From: Bacteroidales bacterium
Lineage (GTDB): Bacteria; Bacteroidota; Bacteroidia; Bacteroidales; F082
Direction of reading: 5' to 3'
DNA length: 36,668 nt
Assembly (NCBI GenBank): GCA_016285355.1
Contig: JAEEQP010000039.1
Coordinates: 1 to 36,668, forward strand
Shown here: positions 1-7,328 of the stretch, in pieces
Layout: every line of letters begins with the position of its first letter
Numbering within the stretch: the first letter of the stretch is position 1
Position numbers and translations under genes: made by a program
Notes under the pieces: model-generated
Database searches by the model: none
The model's input: the letters and a program-made list of their open reading frames with translations, nothing else
What the model was told of the DNA's origin: nothing

Positions 1-1106
1 TGGTCTCGCGACCGTCCTTGGCTCGTCACATCATTCCATTCCTCGAAACCGAGAACACCGTTATCGTTGTAAAGCGAGTATTGTCTGCTGTTCACTTTGT
101 CCCTATGCAGCTCTAAATTACCGCTCATCGAAAGCAAGTCGTTCTTGCTGATGCGCCAATCGAAACCCAATCCGGCCTTGTGGCTGATGGAAGGTGATGA
201 GGGCAGTATGTTGGTAGCCGTTATCTCGTCGTAACGGTCCCCCTCCTCGTCAGTGACTGTGCAATAAGTGCTGTCATAAACAAACCCTTCATGGCGAGGC
301 TTGTAGTAAGTGGCCGTATAATTGCCGAAAACGCGGAATCTGGAGAACTCGTAATCCACATTGAGGCGGCCATAGAGACTATGCAAGGGCATTTCACCGC
401 GCCCCATCGCCACGACACGGACACCTTGCTTCCGTTCCTCTTTCAAAATGATATTTACCACATTAGCCACTTCCGAATCATATTCCACGCTCGGGTTGGT
501 GATGACCTCAATCGATTCCACATCCTCTGGATTGATAGTTGAAAGGTTGCGAGAAGAATACATACCATCCACCAGAACAAGCACATTGTTGCTCCCGTTG
601 ACGCGGACACTTTCGTCAGAGTTTTTCACCGTTATTCCAGAAATGCTCTTCATTGCTTCCAAAACCGTAGGCGAATTGCGCAGAACGAAATCGTCAAGAC
701 GATAAACGGTCTTATCGACTTCCTCATGCATCAGCACCTTTTCACCTACCACGTTCACTTCCTGCAATTGCTTGTTTTCCATTACAATACCAATCCTATA
801 CCACTGCTCCTTCTCCTTGATTTCCTTCACGACTCTTTTGGAGCGATAACCAACAAACGAAACAACAAAAGTTTGTGTTCCAAAAGGTACTTCTTTCATC
901 AGGAACGCCCCATCCACATCGGTGATGGCTCCATTGATGAGAGTTCCATTTGGGTCAAGAAGTCGCACAGTGGCATAGGGAATAGGCTCGCGAGACACAG
1001 AATCCGTCACAAATCCGTGAACAGTGGCAGTATTCTGCGCTTGCATCATCACCCCTCCCAACATCAGCAGGAGCGCAACCAGGGCTGTAATTCTTATTGC
1101 TTTCAT
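1..1106 (-). CDS. TonB-dependent receptor-like outer membrane beta-barrel protein (partial, C-terminus beyond window)
   Basis: The reading frame is open from the ATG at 1106 to the window edge, so only the N-terminal ~368 residues are seen. It starts with a signal peptide ending MMQAQ/N, followed by a carboxypeptidase-regulatory-like domain (about residues 28-105, with VGYRS near its end). Next comes a TonB plug-like domain with the signature LVLVDGMY, then IEVITNPSVEYDSEVANVV around residues 190-215, and the first strands of a barrel. The NPS-Y-E pattern and the NIILKEE run following it are typical of the OMP_b-brl_3 / outer membrane beta-barrel family rather than SusC. Its substrate cannot be told, and no SusD-like partner is visible. 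It is the last visible gene of the minus-strand array starting at 7157, and its signal peptide is nearly identical to those of the four genes upstream. Identification of the family is confident; function is not. Confidence 0.85.
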   Translation of the reverse strand, partial: MKAIRITALVALLLMLGGVMMQAQNTATVHGFVTDSVSREPIPYATVRLLDPNGTLINGAITDVDGAFLMKEVPFGTQTFVVSFVGYRSKRVVKEIKEKEQWYRIGIVMENKQLQEVNVVGEKVLMHEEVDKTVYRLDDFVLRNSPTVLEAMKSISGITVKNSDESVRVNGSNNVLVLVDGMYSSRNLSTINPEDVESIEVITNPSVEYDSEVANVVNIILKEERKQGVRVVAMGRGEMPLHSLYGRLNVDYEFSRFRVFGNYTATYYKPRHEGFVYDSTYCTVTDEEGDRYDEITATNILPSSPSISHKAGLGFDWRISKNDLLSMSGNLELHRDKVNSRQYSLYNDNGVLGFEEWNDVTSQGRSRD

Positions 1107-1127
1107 TGTTCTATTAATTCTATTATT

Positions 1128-1303
1128 TGTATTTGTCTCATTCTTCGCGTCCGGCAGGCTTCCCCCTCTGAAATCGAAGATTCGACGTAGTCAAAGGGGG
1201 TGCCGCGCAGCGGCGGGGGATTCATCCCCCTCTCCTTCGGGAGAGGGTCGGGGTGAGGGCCTCTTCGTAAGCACGTTAGCACGAATAACGATAGCACGAA
1301 AAA
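1128..1303. repeat. Intergenic repeat copy A (with extra insert)
   Basis: Shares with copies B (2877-2985) and C (5815-5908) the order: CGCGTCCGGCAGGCT-like start, a C-rich/G-rich hairpin (CCCCCTCTGA...GGGGGTG), and an end block of GTTAGCACGNATAACG followed by a second TAGCACG. Copy A is longer because it carries an additional CCCCCTCTCC/GGAGAGGG hairpin around 1226-1259. It fills the junction between two surface-protein genes. Confidence 0.8.
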
Positions 1304-1305
1304 TC

Positions 1306-2832
1306 CTATCTCTTCACCGCCACCCGCGCCACATGATTTTCCCCATCCGCATTCGTGATGCGCAGCAGATAAACACCTTGCGACAACCCCTCCAAACTCA
1401 CCTCATTGGAGCTCTTCAACATCTTCACCATCTGCCCAAGGGCATTATAAACTTGTACTTCAGTAACTTCAGCACCATTTATTGTAACCTTCTCCATAGC
1501 AGGATTTGGATAAACCGAAACCAGTTCAGCAACCGCTTCGTTTTCTGGAATGTCCGTGATGTCAAGGTTACAAAGGCCAGGTAACATGTTAGGGAAGGAA
1601 GATGATGATTCAGTACACCAATAGTCATAGTCTTCTTCTCCGTTTTCCTGTCCGAACACCCAGTCTTGCATGGCTTCAAAAAGATTGTCTGTTGTATAAA
1701 CAGAGCCATCATTACCATATATATTTACAGGATTCTTAAACAACCAATACGGTGGTTGGAAATCGGCCGTTGGCTCAAAGTTCATGGTTTCAGTGATTTC
1801 ACCTCCGTATGAGGCCACTACCGCTTCTTCGTCATGCCACATACCATGTTCATTATATGACCATGTGTTGTAATAACAATTTTTGATAACGCCCCAGTTC
1901 TGCCAACAGAGACCCATTCGAGCAACCACCTCAAAGGGGTACCATTCCCCAAACCAGTCACCGATGTATGAGTAACAATTTTCAATCACGCCTGTGCTAT
2001 AATTATTTGTGGCTATTCCAGGATAGATTTCCATAGCGACATTCAATGAATCGGCGATGGAGGCACAGTTCTCGATTGTGCCATTGTTGTTCCACACCAA
2101 AAGACTCAAACGCTCATGCAAACTGCCTTCATAATCCATTTTGTGTATATATGCCATGCAATTCTTGATGATGCCGTCATTGTTGTAACCAAAGAGAGCG
2201 CAGTTTTCTTCTCTGGGGTCTCTATAGATTTCATCAAACTCAACGAAGCAATGGTCTATGATGGTCTGTCGTGTTTCAGATTCTGTTTCAAGCGTTTCCG
2301 CATTGCTAAAAAACTTGCCGTCCCTGAAGTTTCGACCCTCTGCATACGCATGACGCAACACCACATTCTCAATACGCGCGCCCATGAGTGTACCAAGAAA
2401 ACTCGAGAACATATTGTAATGATCCGGCATTTGCAAATAAAGGGTTATGCCTTCTATTATAAAGCCATTTCCATTGAGGGTTCCGCTAAATCTCAGCCTA
2501 TCTGGGTTTGGGTCGCCATAATTTGTTCCTTGGGCGATAGCGGTCCAAATAGCGGCAGACATATCGACATTGGCTTCAAGGGTCACCTTTTTTCCATTGA
2601 AGTCGTCGGCTTCCTGTCCGTTGAGGCCGTTGACCGTGGAAATGAGCCACGCCAAAGCCTCGGCAGAATAAAGATGCACGTCGCCATAGGCATCCACTAT
2701 ATAGCCAGATGGCTGTTGGGTTACCACATCCGTCCAATACTCGGTCGGCAATTCACGGTTCTGTGCTTGCATCGTCACCCCTCCCGTCATCAGCAGGAGC
2801 ACAAGCAGGGTGTAAATTCTTGTTGCTTTCAT
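1306..2832 (-). CDS. GLUG-like secreted protein with T9SS type A sorting domain
   Basis: This 508-residue protein begins with a Sec signal peptide (LLVLLLMTGGVTMQAQ/N). The body resembles GLUG-motif beta-helix proteins: an opening stretch around residues 50-100 with an ALAWLISTVNG-type segment, then FSGTLNGNGFIIEGITL, and repeated short units of the type IKNC or IENC followed by Y/A (about residues 160-330). The last ~75 residues form a T9SS type A C-terminal sorting domain: VYPNPA, a VQVYNALGQ strand, and SQGVYLLRI close to the end. It should therefore cross the outer membrane through T9SS and be attached to or shed from the surface. No catalytic residues are recognised. Its C-terminal domain is very close in both protein and DNA to that of the next gene upstream (2989-4533), although the middles are unrelated. 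Confidence 0.85.
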   Translation of the reverse strand: MKATRIYTLLVLLLMTGGVTMQAQNRELPTEYWTDVVTQQPSGYIVDAYGDVHLYSAEALAWLISTVNGLNGQEADDFNGKKVTLEANVDMSAAIWTAIAQGTNYGDPNPDRLRFSGTLNGNGFIIEGITLYLQMPDHYNMFSSFLGTLMGARIENVVLRHAYAEGRNFRDGKFFSNAETLETESETRQTIIDHCFVEFDEIYRDPREENCALFGYNNDGIIKNCMAYIHKMDYEGSLHERLSLLVWNNNGTIENCASIADSLNVAMEIYPGIATNNYSTGVIENCYSYIGDWFGEWYPFEVVARMGLCWQNWGVIKNCYYNTWSYNEHGMWHDEEAVVASYGGEITETMNFEPTADFQPPYWLFKNPVNIYGNDGSVYTTDNLFEAMQDWVFGQENGEEDYDYWCTESSSSFPNMLPGLCNLDITDIPENEAVAELVSVYPNPAMEKVTINGAEVTEVQVYNALGQMVKMLKSSNEVSLEGLSQGVYLLRITNADGENHVARVAVKR

Positions 2833-2876
2833 TGTCCTATTGGTTTTAACTATTTATTTGTCTTATCGGTCTTATA

Positions 2877-2985
2877 AGTCCCATCTCTCGCATCCGGTAG
2901 GCTCATCCCCCTCTGAGAGGGGGTGCCCAACGGGCGGGGGAGTCCATCGTAAGTACGTTAGCACGCATAACGTTAGCACGAAAAA
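2877..2985. repeat. Intergenic repeat copy B
   Basis: Shortest full form of the repeat: CGCATCCGGTAGGCT, the hairpin CCCCCTCTGAGAGGGGG (a near-perfect palindrome), a GGGCGGGGGAGTCC stretch, then GTAAGTACGTTAGCACG and ATAACGTTAGCACG. It lies between the stop codon of the 2989-4533 gene and the start of the 1306-2832 gene. Confidence 0.8.
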
Positions 2986-2988
2986 ACA

Positions 2989-4533
2989 CTACCTCACCAT
3001 CACCTTCTCCAAAAAGATTCTCCCTTCCTTATCCTTAATCCTCACCAAATAAACCCCTTCCACCAATCCCTCCAAACTCACCTCATTAGAGTTCCGCACC
3101 GTCTTCACCAACTGCCCGAGGGCGTTGTAAACCTGCACTTCGGCAGCCTCAATGCCATTTATCGTCACCTTTTCTTTGGCAGGATTGGGATAACAACCTA
3201 TAGTCTGCTTCACGCTTCCTATTTCAGGAACATCCAAACAACCATCCGAGTCAATCTTTGCAGCGAACATCATCATTCCTTCCTCTTCAGGGCTTCCTGT
3301 CGCAATTTCTCCAGTCACGAGGCAACCACCGTCTTGGGTGGCCATTATGTAGTGTGGCGTAATTCTGTTGTCGAGATCGTAAATTCGTTGCCACACCACA
3401 TCCAGCCCTAAAGTTAGTTTTGTGACACAGAAGCGGGAGTTCCATATCTCGTCATCGCCAAATACCCCATAACAAAGGAACAAGTAGTCGCCCTTAATGT
3501 CCAACCCTTTGATTTGATTAATCGCCTCTGTGTTTTCATCAAAGTAATCGGATAAAAACAATCCATCAAAATCATCGGCATAGATATTAGGAAGGGTGTC
3601 GGAGGGACGAAGTTTCATCAACACGGTTCCACCAGGAACAGGTTCAGGATAGAACCATCCTTCGCCAAAGGCGGCGATGAAAAGACTGCTGTCAGGCATC
3701 GATAACACGGTACTTTGGTCGTAGCGACTCATTAGAACAATCTCCCATTGGTCGTCAAGATGTACATTATACACAATATTCCTTTGCCCAATAGGCTCAA
3801 AATCACGATTCAGGCGTTGTATATAACACCATTGCGAATTGCACACGCCATAGTCGCCCGATCCGTCTTTGTATTCAAAGACTCCACCTGTATTGAACAG
3901 AGATGTCTGGACGGAGCCTATGGCCTGCACCACGCCATCTAAGGAGAAGCGCAAATACAGATAAGGATGGTTCATTTGGGTGTCAATATCGTAAACCTCG
4001 GTCATATAAACAATGTCGTTCTGATTGTCCATGAAAGATTTCGGCTTGAAGAAAAACTTGCAGTACTCTTGTGGCAACTCCACTTCCTTTTGCCACAAAA
4101 CATTCAGGTCGCCATCAAAGCGGACAATGTATGGCCTGTCATAATGCAGTTCATTGTCGTGGATTTTTCCCACCGCAATGTATTGCGCATCGTTTTCAGG
4201 GTCAAAATAGATGCCCGTAATGGTGGAACGACGTCCTTCTTCGCCTATCACCATCTCGCCAAGCAGATTCATTTCAGGCGATAGTTTCAGGATTTTGGCA
4301 GGCATGGCATGGTTTTGCTCGTAAGCAATCCATTCATAGGAAAAATCAAATGCCGAAACGAGGAAGAAATGCTCTTTGGTGTTCTCAGAACTCACTTCCA
4401 AGCACGGGCCGCCTTCCGTAAACCTGGAATTGGCAGTCTCGTATGTGAAGTAGAAATCATTTTGCGCCTTCAAATTCACCCTTCCTGCCATCAGCAGGAG
4501 CGCAAGCAGGGTGTAAAGTCTAATGTTCTTCAT
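2989..4533 (-). CDS. Secreted beta-propeller-like protein with T9SS type A sorting domain
   Basis: This 514-residue protein has a signal peptide that is the most divergent of the five-gene set (LLALLLMAGRVNLKAQ/N). The body (about residues 25-435) is a series of short beta-rich units ending in patterns such as PYIVRFDGDLNVLWQKE and GGCLVTGEIATGS, which suits a propeller of the kind seen in other T9SS proteins; I do not recognise a catalytic site. The C-terminal ~70 residues are a T9SS type A sorting domain (CYPNPAKEKVTING, VQVYNALGQ, VEGVYLVRI). It follows the metallopeptidase at 4547-5776 after only 13 bases, so the two are probably translated from one transcript. Its body resembles in style the protein at 18116-19651. 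Role unknown; export route is well supported. Confidence 0.85.
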   Translation of the reverse strand: MKNIRLYTLLALLLMAGRVNLKAQNDFYFTYETANSRFTEGGPCLEVSSENTKEHFFLVSAFDFSYEWIAYEQNHAMPAKILKLSPEMNLLGEMVIGEEGRRSTITGIYFDPENDAQYIAVGKIHDNELHYDRPYIVRFDGDLNVLWQKEVELPQEYCKFFFKPKSFMDNQNDIVYMTEVYDIDTQMNHPYLYLRFSLDGVVQAIGSVQTSLFNTGGVFEYKDGSGDYGVCNSQWCYIQRLNRDFEPIGQRNIVYNVHLDDQWEIVLMSRYDQSTVLSMPDSSLFIAAFGEGWFYPEPVPGGTVLMKLRPSDTLPNIYADDFDGLFLSDYFDENTEAINQIKGLDIKGDYLFLCYGVFGDDEIWNSRFCVTKLTLGLDVVWQRIYDLDNRITPHYIMATQDGGCLVTGEIATGSPEEEGMMMFAAKIDSDGCLDVPEIGSVKQTIGCYPNPAKEKVTINGIEAAEVQVYNALGQLVKTVRNSNEVSLEGLVEGVYLVRIKDKEGRIFLEKVMVR

Positions 4534-4546
4534 TTTTGTATCGTTT

Positions 4547-5776
4547 TTAATTCTTGTTCAAATAACCCCTAATGGCATGGTTCACCTGCTCCCGCTTGAT
4601 GCCCAACAATTGTTCAATCATATCATACTCTTCCTCATTCCGTTTCATTTCAACCAGCATCCTTTCGACCAATTCCATTCCTCCCTTCTTGTACAGCATC
4701 TCGCAAATTACTACTTGAATGTTGTAAAGATGGTTCGAATAAGAGTCGCCATAGCCATACAGCAAGCCGTCCACAGAAGCCGTCGAATCGATAGTGAAGT
4801 TTCCATTGACATCCTTATAGCTCTGACCCAAATTGAAGGATAGATCAACTTGCGGATTGTCGTTCAGGAACTCTTTCAGCCGCCCAAGTTGGTATTCGTT
4901 GGTCGTAAAATTCACATTGTCGCCGAAGTAACAGCACGCACCTTCATCAAACCAATGGCCTTTATTGTCCTTCCGCAAATCATAGATAAATACATGCAAT
5001 AGCTCATGAATAACGCCTTCGCCCCCTTGTGTGAAATCGACTTTCCTGTTTTGCCAAAAAGAGTGGCCATAGTGGATGATGTTGTCCGAAAAGTTAAAAT
5101 CTATGACACTTCCATCAATGCCCATGCCATGCAACAACTCGGTCTGGTTTTCATACAGGAAATACTTTATTGGGGCAACATCTTCAATGCCCATCTCATT
5201 AGCCACCTTGTTTGCCCTGTTATATGATTCTTTCGCCTTTTCCTCGTCAAATGGGTAGGTGTAAGGGTAATAAAAAGTCAGCCAACCGATTTGATAGGTT
5301 TTGTACTTGCGCATGTTGAGTGTCAACTTGTTGTATAGTTTATAGCCTTCCTTCGTCTTGGCTACTGGCACAGTAAACACGCCTTCAAAAGTGTTTTCAG
5401 CGGGGAAATGGCCATAGAACACGGTTTGCAGTTCATACAATGTATCGTTGCGCATCGACACACCAAGGAACTCCTCATCCATAAATGCGAAAGGAGGATA
5501 AATGCTCTGCAAAATCATGTCGGGGTTCGGGTTCTCGACCAGTTCCTCTTTCGCCCAAAAATCAGATGTTTTCAAAGAGTGCGGCCTACTTCGCATAACG
5601 AACTCTTCCATCTGCGCCTGTTTGTAGTCGCACCAAAATTGATACACTTCCTTGAACACTACCGAAGTGGTATCTACAAGCATAGGATGCCGTACTGTTT
5701 CGTTTTGCGCTTGCATCGTCACCCCTCCCGCCATCAGCAGGAGCGCAAGCAAGGTGTGATTTCTTATCATTCTCAT
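4547..5776 (-). CDS. Secreted HExxH zinc metallopeptidase (gluzincin-like), copy 1
   Basis: This 409-residue protein has a signal peptide ending MQAQ/N. A HELLH motif at residues 257-261 supplies two histidine zinc ligands and the general-base glutamate. Seventeen residues later comes WFDEG (Glu278), the usual position of the third, glutamate ligand in gluzincins such as the peptidase MA group. Two cysteines follow at once (ACCYFG), a detail shared with the paralogue at 5913-7157. There is no T9SS sorting domain: the chain ends in a helical segment (GIKREQVNHAIRGYLNKN), so the product is likely periplasmic unless another signal is present. Fold assignment rests on the HExxH-17-E spacing and the WF-EG motif; the substrate is unknown. 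Tandem duplication with the upstream gene is plain from colinear similarity along the whole length. Confidence 0.8.
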   Translation of the reverse strand: MRMIRNHTLLALLLMAGGVTMQAQNETVRHPMLVDTTSVVFKEVYQFWCDYKQAQMEEFVMRSRPHSLKTSDFWAKEELVENPNPDMILQSIYPPFAFMDEEFLGVSMRNDTLYELQTVFYGHFPAENTFEGVFTVPVAKTKEGYKLYNKLTLNMRKYKTYQIGWLTFYYPYTYPFDEEKAKESYNRANKVANEMGIEDVAPIKYFLYENQTELLHGMGIDGSVIDFNFSDNIIHYGHSFWQNRKVDFTQGGEGVIHELLHVFIYDLRKDNKGHWFDEGACCYFGDNVNFTTNEYQLGRLKEFLNDNPQVDLSFNLGQSYKDVNGNFTIDSTASVDGLLYGYGDSYSNHLYNIQVVICEMLYKKGGMELVERMLVEMKRNEEEYDMIEQLLGIKREQVNHAIRGYLNKN

Positions 5777-5814
5777 AGTTCTTATTTTTTATTTTTTATT
5801 TTATCAGTCCTATC

Positions 5815-5908
5815 AGTTTCATTCCCCGCGTCCAGCATGCTTCCCTCTCTGAGAGGGCGTCCGCAGTCCGAGGGAGTCCGTTAACACGCATAACGATAGC
5901 ATAAAAAC
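5815..5908. repeat. Intergenic repeat copy C
   Basis: A more diverged copy: CGCGTCCAGCATGCT, CCCTCTCTGAGAGGG palindrome, CGAGGGAGTCC, then GTTAACACGCATAACG and ATAGCATAAAAA. It lies between the two metallopeptidase genes, just as copies A and B lie between the preceding pairs. Confidence 0.7.
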
Positions 5909-5912
5909 CCCC

Positions 5913-7157
5913 TCAATACTTCTCCCTCAAATACTCCCTAATGGCTTGGTTCACCTGTTCCCGCTTAATGCCCAACAGCCGTTCAATGCTATCATATAAA
6001 GCCCTGTCATTTGGCGTTTCAAACAACATCCGCTTCACCAAATCCATCCCGCCTTTCTTGTAAAGCATCTCGCAAATCACCATCTGGATGTCATAGCCGT
6101 AATTCGAATACACATCACTATACGGCCTCTTGTACTTTATGACACTTTGGGTTGAATCATGCGTGTATCGTCCATCGGCATCCATGTATGCCTCAATCAA
6201 ATCCACGGAAAGGTCGATTTGAGGATTGTCATTCAAAAACATCTTCAGCTTGTCAAAATGCCACTCTTTGGTCTGTAAGACATGTTCGCCAAAATAGCAG
6301 CATACCCCTTCTTCAAACCAGGAAAACCTTTGGCCATTCGACACGCTCTTAAGTATCAAATGAATAAATTCATGAATCTTACTTTCTCCGCCCTTTGTGT
6401 AGCAGATCTTGTTCCTGCCAATCTTGCTGTTTCCGTATGGAACAACAGTCTCTGCCGAATAGAAGTCGTAGCAACTGCCATCTATCCCGAAGTAATGGAA
6501 CATTTCCGTCTTGTTCTCAAACAAATAATACTCCACAGGTTCCATTCCATCAACACCAAATTCTTCGGCGAATGCCGAAAGCCTCGAAACGGCAGTGTTG
6601 GCCGCCTGTTCATCAAAATGATATGTCGATGGATAATAATAGGTAATCCACCCGATTTGTTTCTTGCAGAAACTGCGTTTATTGATGGTCAACTTATTGA
6701 CCAACTTGAATCCATCGGCTGTCCTTACCAGCGGAATGGTAAAGATGCCCAACAACTGTTTCGGACTTGGGAAGTCGTCAAAAAACGCCGTTTGGAGTTC
6801 ATATAAGGTGTCGTTGCGTTTGGTAACCCCCATAAAATACTCTTCGTATGCATAAAACGGCAGCAAATTGCATTGTATGATGGAATTGGGATTTCCATAG
6901 TCTTCTATTTCAGAATCAGCCCAAAAATCGTAATTCGTTGGTTTGTATTGAGGGTCACTCATCCTCCCGTAATCCAGGAACTGTGCATATTCATATTGTT
7001 GCCAGAAATCATAAATCTCATGGAAGACCATAGAGGTGGTATCCAAAAACAGAGGATCCCGCAACGAGGCTCTCCGCTGAAAATCTTGCGCCTGCATCTT
7101 CACCCCTCCAGCCATCAGCAGGAGCACAAGCAGGGTGTAAGTTTTTAGGTGTTTCAT
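5913..7157 (-). CDS. Secreted HExxH zinc metallopeptidase (gluzincin-like), copy 2
   Basis: This 414-residue paralogue of the 4547-5776 product has the signal peptide LLVLLLMAGGVKMQAQ/D. HEFIH at residues 262-266 and WFEEG with Glu283 reproduce the HExxH-17-E arrangement, again followed by CCYFG. Conserved shared blocks include RNDTLYELQT around residue 115, a QIGW-TYYYP segment around 165, and the end segment IERLLGIKREQVNQAIREYL. No T9SS domain is present. As the first gene of the array it has a recognisable Bacteroidetes promoter upstream (7202-7234). The two copies differ much more outside the motifs than inside, so both are probably active and may have different targets. Substrate unknown. 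Confidence 0.8.
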   Translation of the reverse strand: MKHLKTYTLLVLLLMAGGVKMQAQDFQRRASLRDPLFLDTTSMVFHEIYDFWQQYEYAQFLDYGRMSDPQYKPTNYDFWADSEIEDYGNPNSIIQCNLLPFYAYEEYFMGVTKRNDTLYELQTAFFDDFPSPKQLLGIFTIPLVRTADGFKLVNKLTINKRSFCKKQIGWITYYYPSTYHFDEQAANTAVSRLSAFAEEFGVDGMEPVEYYLFENKTEMFHYFGIDGSCYDFYSAETVVPYGNSKIGRNKICYTKGGESKIHEFIHLILKSVSNGQRFSWFEEGVCCYFGEHVLQTKEWHFDKLKMFLNDNPQIDLSVDLIEAYMDADGRYTHDSTQSVIKYKRPYSDVYSNYGYDIQMVICEMLYKKGGMDLVKRMLFETPNDRALYDSIERLLGIKREQVNQAIREYLREKY

Positions 7158-7201
7158 ATTCGTTAGATTTTAATAATGGATTTGTTTTGAAAACTTTTCT
7201 G

Positions 7202-7234
7202 CAAAACTATATCAAAATTTCGCCGAAAAAACAA
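7202..7234 (-). promoter_or_regulatory. Promoter of the 7157-to-1 surface-protein array
   Basis: On the minus strand there is a perfect -7 box TAGTTTTG (7202-7209) with a TTG at 7232-7234, 22 bases upstream. It gives a leader of about 40 bases before the ATG at 7157. No other gene start lies between it and the end of the 7329-9041 gene. Confidence 0.5.
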
Positions 7235-7328
7235 GCCTCGGGGCAAAGTACAAGTTTTTGTCGCAGGTAAATTTTGTAACAAACTGGAATCCAATATATT
7301 ACAAAAAACCCATTACAAGTTTTTTTAG

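Noticed and set aside
2116..2877. Plus-strand 253-residue open frame opposite the GLUG/T9SS gene
   Set aside because: It is the antisense shadow of a gene with signal peptide and sorting domain, and shows no domain or start signal of its own.
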